The notes: generated by a model not told the origin, from the sequence alone. DNA of 64,000 nt from Spinacia oleracea (GCF_020520425.1 NC_079489.1:15710001-15774000), one strand, 5' to 3'. Numbered from the stretch's first letter, positions 1 to 11,827 are shown. Numbers and translations are program-made.

Positions 1-720
1 TAATCTTTCTCTTCGTTAATCTCCATATTGTTGTTAATCCCAGATTGGGAATCTTTGCAAGATCTCTAATGCATGTTATGTCCCCCATGCCTATTGATTG
101 AATAGATTCATTTGTGACTTGAATTCTTTCCTGCCACAATTGTGATATTTGCTTTCCAAAACATAAGACTGCATTGCTTGCTTTTGTCTCTTTGCTCTGT
201 TCCATAAATTACCTATGATTTTTCTAGTGTATCCAAAATGTTTCACTGCAACATTAACAGTGCCATAAGTCAGAGTTTCTGACCCTAGAATCTTTCTGTT
301 TAGCAGGAACAACAAAATTTCTAGCCTCAATTGATTGTTTATCCTTGGAGTCTTTGGCTTATGATGATCTGGTGCTTGAGTTGTTGTTTGATGATGTTGA
401 GATGATGCTGACTCTTCTGGTGGTAGCATGTTCAAATCAAAAACATATGGTACTACTTGAAGGTTGGATATACCTGCTATTTTATTCTGCTGTTGTCCCA
501 CTCCACCTTCATCTGGTACTTGTTGTGCCTCTTCATTAAGGTCAGGTATTGGATGAAATTGCTCAAAATCCTCATAATCATGAGCATCTTGTACCTCTTT
601 AGCATCTGGTACCACATCAGCAGCAACTTCATCATCCTCCGAATCAGAATCTGAGTTCATGCCATCTCCTTCATGATCAGAAAATCTGAGGAAATCATCC
701 TCCTCTTGATCTGAAGCCAT
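1..720 (-). pseudogene. Mariner-like transposase, N-terminal part, frameshifted
   Basis: An open frame from ATG at 720 to a stop at 91 gives 209 residues. Residues 1-80 are highly acidic. Residues about 125-175 (from RINNQLRLEILLFLLN to LWNRAKRQK) resemble the N-terminal helix-turn-helix domain of plant mariner-like transposases. Past the stop, a different frame in bases 1-88 continues with GDITCIRDLAKIPNLGLTTI, which looks like the second DNA-binding helix-turn-helix. A frameshift near position 90 therefore breaks the gene. The DDD catalytic domain would lie outside the window. The acidic region carries PDLNEE and FDLNMLP; the second fits the DLNxxP pattern of EAR repression motifs. An intron at the break is a less likely alternative. 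Confidence 0.6.
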
Positions 721-1261
721 TTATGTCTCTATTTTAAATTTTTGCTTAGTGAATTGAGGCATAATTTTTGTTGTTTTGTCTGTTAAATTAGAACGGAATT
801 TTTTTGAATTTAGGTGGGAAGTTTTTGTGTGGGAAATTTGTTGGAAAGTGACCCTATTTATAAAGGGTCTCTACTTTTTGTTTTGGTGAAATTTTGGAGG
901 GAATTAAATTGTGTGGAAAAGTTTCTGTTTTGGGAAACTTTTGGAGGGAAAATATATGGAAAGTTTCTGTTTTGTGAATGAACCAACGCTTGAATCCGTG
1001 TGAAAGGGAACAATCAATGTTGATTGGTCCATTTCAATAAATGAGGATCCCCACCTCATTGTACTTGTCCCCGTGTGTATTCGATTTTTGCTGATTTTGG
1101 AATACTTTAATAAAATATCTCTCATTTCCCTCATTTCTTACTTTATTCTATAAATATACAATCTCTTACACCCAATCATTATTCTAACACCCAATCATTA
1201 CTCTTATCCCCATACAAACCAAGATTCCAGTTTTCTTAATTCCCCCTACATTCTTTAGGGG

Positions 1262-1285
1262 AACAACATAAAGGAATGGAGGGGG
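1262..1285 (-). repeat. Terminal inverted repeat of the mariner-like element (one end)
   Basis: On the minus strand this reads CCCCCTCCATTCC and then TTTATGTTGTTC, next to TA on its outer side. It matches the general form of plant mariner-like ends. The partner repeat is beyond the left edge. Confidence 0.5.
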
Positions 1286-2832
1286 TAGAATCTAACACAC
1301 TAAAATTTACCCCCATAATGATTTATGGGATTTGAGGCAAGCCCTAAATGTTTTTGTCATTTGTCATTTTATTCGGTTATTAAGGAGAATGAACATATTA
1401 CCAGTTGTACTTCTACGGAAAATTTGTTATTTTTTTTATTCTTTTTTCACAACAAAACAAAACAGTCGTAAGTGTAACACCCCGACAATTCTCTCTTTTC
1501 TAAAATAACCTTTTAATATAAAACGTAGAGAATTATCAAGGCATTATCGCCCGTGTGAAAACGTAACGGCTTATTCAGAATTTTGCAGCCGAAAACATAA
1601 AACTAACTTTAGGTTTATAAATAATCGATTACAGGTTTAATCCCAAAAACCAACCAACGAAAATAAGGGAATATAAATAGTACGACAAGTTTAATGTCCA
1701 AATTAACAAACCAAGTTACTTAGCAAAACAAAATAAATACAAGCTCTCTAATCCCGATCTCAATGATGCGTCATCCTCAAACCTGTACATGAACAATGCT
1801 TATTGATCCTTAGAGACTGCTCACCAAAATGGGTCATCACAGGATCAATAAGGCATAGCCATGATCAACACACACAAACAAAGCACGTAATCAGCAAAGC
1901 TGAGTACTACATACTAAAACAATGACAATCCTAACATGATTCTATTAAACGAACAATCCTAACATGATGCTAATGAAACATAAGTAAGGGCAGACAAAGC
2001 ATGATAATTTGACGACCATACTTAACTAGACTAGGCTAGACTTATAACAATAATATTATTTTAGTTGAAATAGACAAGGGACCGAGTTGTCCATCCAGAA
2101 GTCTTCACTAAGGAAGACGAGGTACGGGCGGGACTCCGTAACCTCAGTGACCTGCGATATCGAGGAACGTTTGAATAAAAATAGAACACGGTGATCAATC
2201 CGGTCCCAGAAAAGGCCATGGGCTACCACCATGAACCCCAACTCCTGTTTGTCCGTCACTTTAGACGTGCACAGTCTAAAGCTATTGCTACTCAGTTTCA
2301 CTTTACATGATTTACAAATTGAGACTCTGTTATGACTCAACAATCACATAAGGCATACAATCCACATTTGTTCACAACTGTTTTTATCTTGGAATTAAGT
2401 AAGTGATCACAAAGGCATCAATCAAGACTCATTCCAATTAATCCAACATTTCCTTTAACCATGATCAACCCTTGTATATGGGTATAAGGTTTCAACTTAC
2501 TAAACAAGGTCCACAGCCCTCATAAAGTAGTGAAAAGCTAAAAAGGGAACAACGATCGATCGATCCAAACCAACATATATAGAATAATCTAGTGTTCCCA
2601 ACCAACATGTTTGCATCAATCATCCATACTAACATGTTATAATTCTCATAATGCAATATAAGTTCAATATGTCCATCCAACAGTATTAAACATGCAATTT
2701 CAACCTGACCAAGTTCATCAACAATATCAACATAACCAAGTTCATCAACAATCTCAACATAACCAAGTTCATCAACAATTTCAACATGGTTTCAACAACT
2801 AGCACGCATTCCAAGCACACAGGTATGTACGT

Positions 2833-4127
2833 TGTTAGGTTATGATACATATGACATTTACATAAATCATGCGGAAACAACCATTAACCCAGGAAACATA
2901 TTATTTACACATAATCATTTAGCATAGTTTAGATGCATACTCTTTGTTGCGTGCCTTCCCTAGCTGCGCCCGAACCGAACAAGAACAAGTCTTTTAGGAC
3001 TCCAAGTGTCGTCCCTCCGTAGAAAGTCCACAGCACGTCCGGATCCGCCTTAAGATTGACCAACTAGAATCGCCCTTAAGGTACTCAGAAAATTCGGCAC
3101 TTTTGGGGCAAGATGGGTTTTAATTTTCTCTCAAAAAACTCACTTTTGAATACTTTGAAACTTGTATATAAATTATGACCCCTAGGCCTTTATTTATAGA
3201 GTTATGGAAAAGGAATCGTAATCCTAGTAGGATGCGAATTAATTGGAATTAGAATTCTACATGAATTCTACTTAATCAATTTATCCAATAGGAATAGACA
3301 TTTAATCATACACTGACTCTTGCAGATTCAGGAATCTCGCATGAGCTCAAACTCACACACACACGGCAGCCACAAGGGCTGCCCACGCATGCGAGCAGCA
3401 GCCCACGCAGCGCGGCCCACGCATGCGCGGCCTTGTGCGCGCTGGGCTGTGGCGTGCGTGCTTGCTGGGCGATGGCCTGGCTTCGTGCTGGGCCTTCGTC
3501 CGGCAGGCCTCGTCCGATGCTAATTCGTACGATACGCTTCCGATTAAATTTCCATTTCCGGAATCTATTTCCGTTTCGAACAAATATTTAATATTTCCGT
3601 TTCCGGAATTATTTTCCGATTCCGGTAATATTTCCGATTCTGACAATATTTCCGTTTCCGGCAATATTTCCGATTCTGGTAATATTTCCATTTCCAACAA
3701 TATTTTCCGATACGTACCATGTTTCCGTTTCCGGCAACATCTACGACTTGGATAATATTCATATTTCCGATACGATCCATATTTCCGTTTCCGGCAATAT
3801 CATCGTTTCCGGAGTATTCATTTCTTGCCTGTGACGATCTTAGCTCCCACTGAAACCAAGATCCGTCGGTTCCGAATATTCATAGATGGAGTATTTAATG
3901 CCATTAAATACTTGATCCGTTTACGTACTATTTGTGTGACCCTACGGGTTCAGTCAAGAGTAAGCTGTGGATTAATATCATTAATTCCACTTGAACTGAA
4001 GCGGCCTCTAGCTAGGCATTCAGCTCACTTGATCTCACTGAATTATTAACTTGTTAATTAATACTGAACCGCATTTATTAGACTTAACATAGAATGCATA
4101 CTTGGACCAAGGGCATTATTTCCTTCA
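2833..4127 (-). repeat. 3' LTR of Copia-1
   Basis: It is 1295 bp, bounded by TGTTAGG on the plus strand at 2833 and CCTTCA at 4127. On the minus strand a TATA box (TCTATAAATA) lies at 3191-3200. An array of TTTCCG/ATATTTCC motifs occupies about 3545-3810. A GC-rich stretch lies at 3355-3520. Compared with the 5' LTR it lacks 44 bp within the TTTCCG array, near 3568. Confidence 0.9.
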
Positions 4128-4128
4128 G

Positions 4129-4138
4129 TCTCCCACTT
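4129..4138 (-). promoter_or_regulatory. Polypurine tract of Copia-1
   Basis: On the minus strand AAGTGGGAGA sits directly upstream of the 3' LTR start (TGAAGGAAAT). This is the expected position and composition for the plus-strand primer of reverse transcription in plant copia elements. Confidence 0.75.
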
Positions 4139-4991
4139 GTCCTTAGGGACAAGTGTGCATTTCCTAATTCCTTTGTCGCTCGATGCTTGCTCTTGAACAT
4201 AAGGTAAGAGTTGTCATCCTTATTATGTCCAGAGGTGTTCCTCGGTTTCAGAGTTCAACTGATCAAATAAACAGATAATCATAGCCTATGATTCATCCGA
4301 GCACGGCCATGCATTTCACAGTTTCTAGCTCTCCGAGTGGCCTTGTACAACTTTTAAGCATCTCATCCCGATTTATGGGAGGACAATCCCAATCTTGCGA
4401 TCTTGAGATTAGACTTCGTTTGATAGGTGATTACCTGAGCGTTGCCTTTATAGCCTCCTTTTACGGTGCGACGGTTGGTCAACGTCAAAGCAACCAGTTC
4501 TCAAACAAGTAATCTCAAATCACTCAGGTATTGAGGATTTAGTGTCTAATAATTTAATGAAATTTACTTATGACAGACTTTCATCTCTTACAGTAAAGTT
4601 TCATAGGTCTTGTCCGATACTAGTCTTCCCAAAGTAAGTATCTATGCAAATGATTATGACATTGCCATGTCCACATAGTTCAAGAAACAGAACTACTAGT
4701 CATCTTGCATTCTAATCGTCTAACGTTTTCTATGCGTCCAATTTTATAGAAAACTCCGACTAGGGACCATTTTCAACCTTTGACATTCAAGTTCACTTGA
4801 TAGACATTTCTTAGTCACAGGACTGGTCCTGACAGTCTATCTTGAATATATCGTCAAGTTGAAGGGACTCATCATTTAATAAACCACAAATTAAATGGAA
4901 AAATGAATTCCTTTCATTTATTGTGAATGATTAACCAATAATGTTTTACAAAGATTTAAACTCTAAAACTTTAAAACATTAAACAGAGACA
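4139..4991 (-). other. Copia-1 3' untranslated internal region
   Basis: About 850 bp lie between the pol stop codon and the polypurine tract. No coding signal is seen. The region is nearly identical to 15640-16487 in Copia-2, which confirms that it belongs to the element. Its small frames are not supported. Confidence 0.7.
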
Positions 4992-7900
4992 TCAAAGCCA
5001 TTCTCCAATATGCTTGATTCCCATAGCTGCAGTGTGCGAGTTGTGCTTCGCTTGCGGCAGAGGTTTAGTTAATGGATCTGATATGTTGTCATCAGTTCCA
5101 ATTTTGCTTATCTCGACTTCTTTTCTTTCAACGAACTCTCGTAGAAGGTGAAATCTACGAAGTACATGCTTGACTCTCTGGTGGTGTCTAGGCTCTTTTG
5201 CCTGTGCAATAGCTCCGTTATTATCACAATACAGGGCTATTGGTCCTTTAATGGAGGGGACTACACCAAGTTCTCCTATGAACTTCCTTAGCCATATAGC
5301 TTCCTTTGCTGCTTCATGTGCAGCAATGTACTCCGCTTCAGTTGTAGAATCCGCAATGGTGCTTTGCTTAGCACTTTTCCAGCTTACTGCTCCTCCGTTG
5401 AGGCAGAAGACAAACCCAGACTGTGATCTGAAATCATCTTTGTCGGTTTGGAAACTTGCGTCCGTATAGCCTTTAACAATTAATTCATCATCTCCACCAT
5501 AGACCAGGAAGTCATCTTTGTGCCTTTTCAGGTACTTCAGAATATTCTTGGCAGCAGTCCAATGCGCCTCTCCTGGGTCTGACTGGTATCTGCTCGTAGC
5601 ACTGAGTGCGTACGCAACATCCGGGCGTGTACATATCATAGCATACATTATTGAACCAATCAATGATGCATATGGAATCCCATTCATTCGTCTACGCTCA
5701 TCAAGTGTTTTTGGGCACTGAGTCTTGCTTAGAGTCATTCCATGAGACATGGGTAGGTAGCCTCGCTTGGAGTCCGCCATCTTGAACCTATCAAGCACCT
5801 TATTGATATAAGTGCTTTGACTAAGTCCAATCATCTTTTTAGATCTATCTCTGTAAATCTTGATGCCCAATATGTACTGTGCTTCTCCTAGATCCTTCAT
5901 CGAAAAACATTTCCCAAGCCAAATCTTGACAGAGTTCAACATAGGAATGTCATTTCCGATAAGCAATATGTCGTCGACATATAATACTAGGAAAGCAATT
6001 TTGCTCCCACTGACCTTCTTGTATACACAAGATTCGTCCGCGTTCTTGATGAAACCAAAGTCACTGACTGCTTCATCAAAACGTATATTCCAGCTCCTGG
6101 ATGCCTGCTTCAATCCGTAGATTGACTTCTTTAGCTTGCATACCTTTTTAGCATTCTTTGGATCCTCAAAACCTTCAGGCTGTGTCATAAACACAGTTTC
6201 TGTTAAAACGCCGTTTAAGAAAGCAGTTTTGACATCCATCTGCCATATTTCGTAATCGTAATATGCAGCGATTGCTAATATTATTCGAATAGACTTTAGC
6301 ATTGCAACTGGTGAAAAGGTTTCATCGTAATCCACACCGTGGACTTGCCTGTAACCTTTCGCAACCAATCTAGCTTTGAAAACTTCAAGTTTCCCATCCT
6401 TGTCCTTTTTCAGTTTGAAAACCCATTTGCTTCCAATGGCTTGGTAGCCATCTGGCAAATCGACCAAATCCCATACTTGGTTTTCAGACATGGAGTCTAA
6501 TTCAGATTGCATGGCTTCTTGCCACTGCTTGGAGCTAGGGCTCGTCATAGCTTGCTTGTAAGTCGCAGGTTCATCACTTTCAAGTAATAGAACGTCATAG
6601 CTCTCGTTCGTCAAAATACCTAAGTACCTTTCCGGTTGAGATCTATATCTTTGCGATCTACGCGGGGTAACATTTCTAGATTGACCATGATTCTCACCAG
6701 ATTCTTCTAAAGATCTCTGAGTTTCATCCTGAATGTCATCTTGAGCATTCTCTAGAGTTTGTTGTTCGACTCGAATTTCTTCGAGGTCTACTTTTCTCCC
6801 ACTTGTCATTTTGGAAATGTGATCTTTCTCCAAAAAGACACCATCTCGAGCAACAAACACTTTGTTCTCAGATGTATTGTAGAAGTAATACCCCTTTGTT
6901 TCCTTTGGATAGCCCACAAGGATACATTTGTCAGATTTTGGATGAAGTTTGTCTGAAATTAATCGTTTGACGTATACTTCACATCCCCAAATCTTAAGAA
7001 AAGACACATTTGGAGGCTTTCCAAACCATAATTCGTATGGAGTCTTTTCGACAGCTTTAGACGGAGCTCTATTTATAGTGAGTGCAGCTGTATTTAGTGC
7101 ATGTCCCCAAAATTCTAATGGAAGTTCGGCCTGACCCATCATTGACCTGACCATGTCTAGCAAGGTTCTGTTCCTCCGTTCTGACACACCGTTCCATTGT
7201 GGTGTTCCAGGAGGAGTCAATTCTGATAGAATTCCACATTCTTTCAGATGGTCATCAAATTCATAGCTCAGATATTCACCGCCTCTATCAGACCGCAGTG
7301 CCTTGATCTTCTTGCCTAATTGATTCTCTACTTCACTCTGAAATTCCTTGAATTTGTCAAAGGATTCAGACTTATGCTTCATTAGGTAGACATAACCATA
7401 CCTACTGAAGTCATCAGTGAAAGTGATAAAGTAGCTGAAACCACCTCTAGCATTTGTACTCATTGGTCCACATACATCTGTATGGATTAAACCCAATAGT
7501 TCATTTGCTCTTTCTCCAACTTTAGAGAAAGGTTGCTTTGTCATTTTGCCAAGTAAACATGATTCGCATTTACCATAATCCTCTAAGTCAAATGGTTCTA
7601 GAATTCCTTCCCTTTGAAGTCTTTCTAAGCGTTTCAAGTTTATATGGCCTAATCGACAATGCCACAGATAGGTGAGATCTGAATCATCCTTTTTGGCCTT
7701 TTTGGTATTTATGTTATATACTTGTTTGTCGTGATCTAATAAATAAAGTCCATTGACTAATCTAGCAGATCCATAAAACATCTCTTTAAAATAAAACGCA
7801 CAACTATTGTCTTTTATTATAAAGGAAAATCCCTTAGCATCTAAGCAAGAAACTGAAATGATGTTTTTAGTAAGACTTGGAACATGGAAACATTCTTCCA

Positions 7901-8957
7901 GTTCCAAAACTAGCCCGGAGGGCAACGACAAATAGTAAGTTCCTACGGCTAATGCAGCAATCCGTGCTCCATTTCCCACTCGTAGGTCGACTTCACCCTT
8001 GCTTAACTTTCTACTTCTTCTTAGTCCCTGTGGATTGGAACATAAGTGTGAGCCACGACCTGTATCTAATACCCAAGAAGTTGAATTAGCAAGTATACAG
8101 TCTATAACGAAAATACCTGAAGATGGAACGACTGTTCCGTTCTTCTGATCTTCCTTTAGCTTCAAGCAATCTCTCTTCCAATGCCCCTTCTTCTTGCAGT
8201 AGAAGCATTCGGATTCAGAAGTGGGTTGACTGACCTTCCTCTTTGCAGATTTGGCGCCAGTATGCTTAGTTGGGCTGGCCTTGTTGCCACCTTTCTTAGC
8301 ATTCCTCTTCTTTCCAGATTTCTTGAACTTGCCCCCACGCACCATAAGCACATCCTGCTTATCACTTTTGAGCGTCTTTTCAGCGGTCTTCAGCATACCG
8401 TGAAGCTCAGTGAGCGTTTTGTCCAGACTATTCATACTGTAGTTCAGTTTGAACTGATCATACCCGCTATGAAGAGAATGGAGGATGGTGTCTATAGCCA
8501 TTTCCTGAGAAAATTGCTGATCCAGCCGACTCATATTCTCAATGAGTCCAATCATTTTGAGAACATGTGGACTTACGGGCTCGCCTCTCTTAAGCTTGGT
8601 CTCAAGAATTTGCCTATGAGTCTCGAATCTTTCGACTCGAGCCAGATCTTGGAACATGTTCTTCAACTCACTGATGATTGTGAAAGCATCTGAGTTGATG
8701 AACGTTTTCTGCAGATCCGCACTCATGGTGGCGAGCATTAGACATTTCACATCCTTGTTGGCATCAATCCAACGATTGAGGGCTGCCTGAGTGATCCCGT
8801 CGCCTGGAGCTTCGGGCATCGCCTCATCTAGGACATACTCCTTTTCTTCCTGCATAAGAACTATTTGCAAGTTCCTTTGCCAGTCAAGGAAGTTTTTCCC
8901 GTTCAACTTCTCCTTTTCGAGAATTGATCGAATGTTGAATGAATTGTTGTTTGCCAT
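4992..8957 (-). CDS. Ty1-copia Gag-Pol polyprotein
   Basis: The frame stays open upstream to 9035, giving 1347 residues. The likely start is the Met at 8957 (MANNNSFNIRSILE), the usual beginning of this Gag family, giving 1321 residues. Residues below use the 1347 numbering. Gag includes a CCHC zinc knuckle at 277-290 (CFYCKKKGHWKRDC). The aspartic protease motif is DTGRGS at 324. Integrase has an HHCC region near 459-493 and the catalytic triad D520, D583 (SDRGGEY), E619 (NGVSERRNR). Reverse transcriptase has QMDVKTAF (D934) and YVDD (D1021, D1022). RNase H has YTDAS (D1192), TTEAEY and YCDNN (D1271). The order PR-IN-RT-RH defines Ty1-copia. The residue after DTG is Arg, where small or Cys residues are typical, so processing may be impaired. 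No internal stop is present. Confidence 0.95.
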   Translation of the reverse strand: MANNNSFNIRSILEKEKLNGKNFLDWQRNLQIVLMQEEKEYVLDEAMPEAPGDGITQAALNRWIDANKDVKCLMLATMSADLQKTFINSDAFTIISELKNMFQDLARVERFETHRQILETKLKRGEPVSPHVLKMIGLIENMSRLDQQFSQEMAIDTILHSLHSGYDQFKLNYSMNSLDKTLTELHGMLKTAEKTLKSDKQDVLMVRGGKFKKSGKKRNAKKGGNKASPTKHTGAKSAKRKVSQPTSESECFYCKKKGHWKRDCLKLKEDQKNGTVVPSSGIFVIDCILANSTSWVLDTGRGSHLCSNPQGLRRSRKLSKGEVDLRVGNGARIAALAVGTYYLSLPSGLVLELEECFHVPSLTKNIISVSCLDAKGFSFIIKDNSCAFYFKEMFYGSARLVNGLYLLDHDKQVYNINTKKAKKDDSDLTYLWHCRLGHINLKRLERLQREGILEPFDLEDYGKCESCLLGKMTKQPFSKVGERANELLGLIHTDVCGPMSTNARGGFSYFITFTDDFSRYGYVYLMKHKSESFDKFKEFQSEVENQLGKKIKALRSDRGGEYLSYEFDDHLKECGILSELTPPGTPQWNGVSERRNRTLLDMVRSMMGQAELPLEFWGHALNTAALTINRAPSKAVEKTPYELWFGKPPNVSFLKIWGCEVYVKRLISDKLHPKSDKCILVGYPKETKGYYFYNTSENKVFVARDGVFLEKDHISKMTSGRKVDLEEIRVEQQTLENAQDDIQDETQRSLEESGENHGQSRNVTPRRSQRYRSQPERYLGILTNESYDVLLLESDEPATYKQAMTSPSSKQWQEAMQSELDSMSENQVWDLVDLPDGYQAIGSKWVFKLKKDKDGKLEVFKARLVAKGYRQVHGVDYDETFSPVAMLKSIRIILAIAAYYDYEIWQMDVKTAFLNGVLTETVFMTQPEGFEDPKNAKKVCKLKKSIYGLKQASRSWNIRFDEAVSDFGFIKNADESCVYKKVSGSKIAFLVLYVDDILLIGNDIPMLNSVKIWLGKCFSMKDLGEAQYILGIKIYRDRSKKMIGLSQSTYINKVLDRFKMADSKRGYLPMSHGMTLSKTQCPKTLDERRRMNGIPYASLIGSIMYAMICTRPDVAYALSATSRYQSDPGEAHWTAAKNILKYLKRHKDDFLVYGGDDELIVKGYTDASFQTDKDDFRSQSGFVFCLNGGAVSWKSAKQSTIADSTTEAEYIAAHEAAKEAIWLRKFIGELGVVPSIKGPIALYCDNNGAIAQAKEPRHHQRVKHVLRRFHLLREFVERKEVEISKIGTDDNISDPLTKPLPQAKHNSHTAAMGIKHIGEWL

Positions 8958-11812
8958 ATTAAAAACTACAATTGAAAAGAATAAACAAATAAATAACCAT
9001 TCACAGTTTCTCTTAATAAACTTAAATTCTAGCATTCATGCATAATTCAATGTTTATTAAGCATTTTATTCAAGTTATGTGTTCCGGCAGGTGTGAATAA
9101 AATGATTCCAAGATCCTAAAATCATTGAAGAACTAAGCACAGTTTGTCGACTTAATCCTAGAACATCTTAGGTAAGCAAAAGCCTTTTGCTAATAGTCTA
9201 GAAACTATTCTTGGTTGATAGGTACGTCTAAGAACTTATTAGGTAAACCTATCGAATTTGCCACGACATAAAAGGACTCCTTACTTATATCGTTGAGTTT
9301 CACCAAAACTAACATGTACTCACAATTATTTGTGTACCTTGCCCCTTTAGGACCAATAAGTAACACCTCGCTGAGCGAAAACTATTACTAGATTGATGTA
9401 AAGGATATCCAAGCAAGTGTATATTTTGGCATGGCACCTTTTAACTCAATTTTTAAGTTTGGAACTTAAGGCTCTTACTATGTTGGTTAGATTTTAAGTG
9501 AACTAAAATCCTTAATCATGCAACATAATCAAGCTTTTGATCTCATGCATTTTAAGACATATTTAAAGCAATAAATAACTTAAAACATGCATAAGATATT
9601 TGTGATCTAGTATGGCCCGACTTCATCTTGAAGCTTTGACTTCAAAGTCCGTCTTGAAAATCTCCGTGGGAGGCACCATTTTCTTCAAATAGGATAAGTT
9701 ATAACTAATTACAACTATTTGATGGTACGCAGACCATATTTGAATTGAAAAATAACTTTGGTGCTTTAGACCAATTACATTCAAATTAATGGTACGCAGA
9801 CCATATTTTCTATCCTATTTGGGCCATACTAGTCACTTCATAACCTGCAAAACAGTACATATACAATATATACCATTTACCCATTCATTATCATGAATGG
9901 CCCACATAGCTGGTTAGTTAAACACATTATGCATCACGTAAACATTTGCAGCAATTAATCAAGGTCACCAATAATCTACCAATTATTCAGTCCTTATTAA
10001 TTCTAATCGAGTTGTTTTAACCTTAAGGATTTGTAGACCTAATCAAGAGTTTATGACTAAAAAGTGCTCCCACTCAAACCAATAAATTCATATGCTTTAC
10101 TAATTTTAAACATAAAATTGTATTTCTAGTCTAACCGGAAACATACAAATTTAATTAAAATTTAAAGCTCATATAAATTTATAATTGAATCCAAAATTTT
10201 AATTTTAATTTCAGTCACATTTAAATTAATTTATGATTTTAATTTTAGTAAAATAATTAGAATAAATGCCATTTATTATAATTATAATATTCAAAATTAA
10301 AATCCAAGAAATTAATTCAAATTATTGATTTTAAAATCAATTAAAATTACGTGAACTGAAATTTTCAAATTAAACATTCAAAACAATCTAATCGTAACGC
10401 AAACACCCTACGCGTTGCACGCCCATGGGCTGTACGCACACAGCCATTGCTGGCCATGTGCGCGCAGCCCATGCGCTCGTTGCATAGCTGCTGCTGTCCC
10501 ATACGCAAGCCTCCGCACAGCGCCCACCGCACGCGAGCTATCGCTCGCAGCGCGCGCGCGTTACCGCGCTCGCTGGTGCGCGAGATCGCTCGCTGGTGCG
10601 CGCGAGCCATCGCTCGATGGGGCGCTGCATCGCTCGCTGGTGCGCGCGAGCCATCGCTCGCTGGCGCGCGAGATCGCTCGCTGCGCGCGCGCGAGCCATC
10701 GCTCGCTGGTGCGCGACATCGCTCGCTGGGCGGGCGACGTCGCGCGCTGTGCGCGCGAGTGATGCTGTGCGCAGCGCTCGTGGCACGCGAGCTTGCGCTC
10801 GCTGCGCACGAGGTTGCGCGCTGTTGTGCGAGGCAGCGCGCGCTGTGGCGCAGCTCGCTTGCTGCCCACACGCGACTGCCTTGGCTCGCCCCTCGCCCAT
10901 GCCCATCCGTTCATTGCTCGTGGCACACGACACAAGGCAGGGCTGCTGCCTTGCGCTCGTGCACTACGCCCTTGCTCATTGCATTCGTGCCGCACGGGCG
11001 ACGAGCTCCCTTGCTCGTCGTCGCATGCCCGCATTATACAACACCCCTTAAGGGTAACACGAAGCGTCCATTGCTTCGTGCGTGCAAGTTATTTGAACGA
11101 ATCGCATAAAAATTTAAAATTTATATTTAAAATTAATGACAAATTAATAAATAATATTAATTTCATAATTTTAGGGCGAAAAATCGAAAATTTATTATCC
11201 AATTGATTTCCGATTGATATGGATTCAAGTCTAGGTCATAAAAATTTAAAATTTATCGTAAATTTACAATTTTTATGGTGGTTTTTAATCATAGGTTTCT
11301 AATTAAATTACAATTAATTATGAAAATCAAATTAATTCTAAATTATTCTAATTTTCAACAAATTAATCATAATTACAAATTAGATTGCATAATTAACAAG
11401 ACTAGGCATTCAAACTTGTTAAACATATGCAGTAGGTCAATCAAAAATTCAAGATTTATCAACAAGAATCGCAAATATTTAATTTAACATCTTAAATTTA
11501 CGAAATTTTGCATCCGAAAAACTAAAACCTTCGAAAAGTCATAGTTAGGCTTCGAATTTGAGAATTCTGGGTTCGGCAGAAAAATACTATTTTTGTCAAA
11601 ATTTTAGAATGCCTTTTACATGCGGAATTGACACAAAAATCACTCAATTCGGATGAGTAATGAAGAAACTGCCGAAAAACTGCGTACATATAATTAAATA
11701 AACGCAATTTGCAATTAATTAACAATTACGAAAATTAATCACCCCTTTTAATTCTTGCAAATTTGTAATATTTAACCATGTTCATGCAATTTAGATTATG
11801 AAAATAATAAGG
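8958..11812 (-). other. Copia-1 long 5' leader between PBS and gag
   Basis: This is 2.85 kb of mostly AT-rich DNA with no supported gene. It holds two copies of GGTACGCAGACCATATTT (about 9723 and 9791) and the GC-rich array at 10405-11050. The same arrangement occurs in Copia-2. Its length is unusual for the primer-site-to-gag interval of a copia element. Confidence 0.7.
10405..11050 (-). repeat. GC-rich hairpin-prone array in the Copia-1 leader
   Basis: Imperfect units of roughly CGAGCCATCGCTCGCTGG followed by TGCGCG repeat many times between 10520 and 10800, then degenerate. Each unit holds the inverted pair CGAGC/GCTCG around CATC, so the transcript could form a chain of small hairpins. 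Long Arg/Ala-rich frames occur in several phases here and come from the repeat composition, not from genes. Confidence 0.75.
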
Positions 11813-11826
11813 GGCTCGTGATACCA
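11813..11826 (-). promoter_or_regulatory. Primer binding site of Copia-1 (Met-tRNA type)
   Basis: On the minus strand TGGTATCACGAGCC begins 1 bp after the 5' LTR terminus CCTAACA. It resembles the initiator-Met-tRNA primer site TGGTATCAGAGC used by many plant copia elements, with a small difference in the middle. Confidence 0.75.
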
Positions 11827-11827
11827 C

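Larger units (their letters stand above)
1..1285 (-). mobile_element. Mariner-like (Tc1/mariner) DNA transposon, 5' part
   Basis: The element runs off the left edge of the window. Its right boundary is a terminal motif that reads, on the minus strand, TA then CCCCCTCCATTCCTTTATG, ending at 1285 and followed by the dinucleotide TA. This resembles the CTCCCTCCRT-type ends of plant mariner-like and Stowaway elements. The minus-strand frame inside encodes the N-terminal part of a mariner-type transposase. About 540 bp of AT-rich leader lie between the terminus and the start codon. The other terminus is outside the window, so full length and TSD cannot be verified. Confidence 0.6.

Noticed and set aside
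10365..11206. Several overlapping Arg/Ala-rich frames of 115-220 codons on both strands
   Set aside because: They lie in the GC-rich repeat of the copia leader, overlap in many phases and have no conserved domain. Open frames follow from composition.
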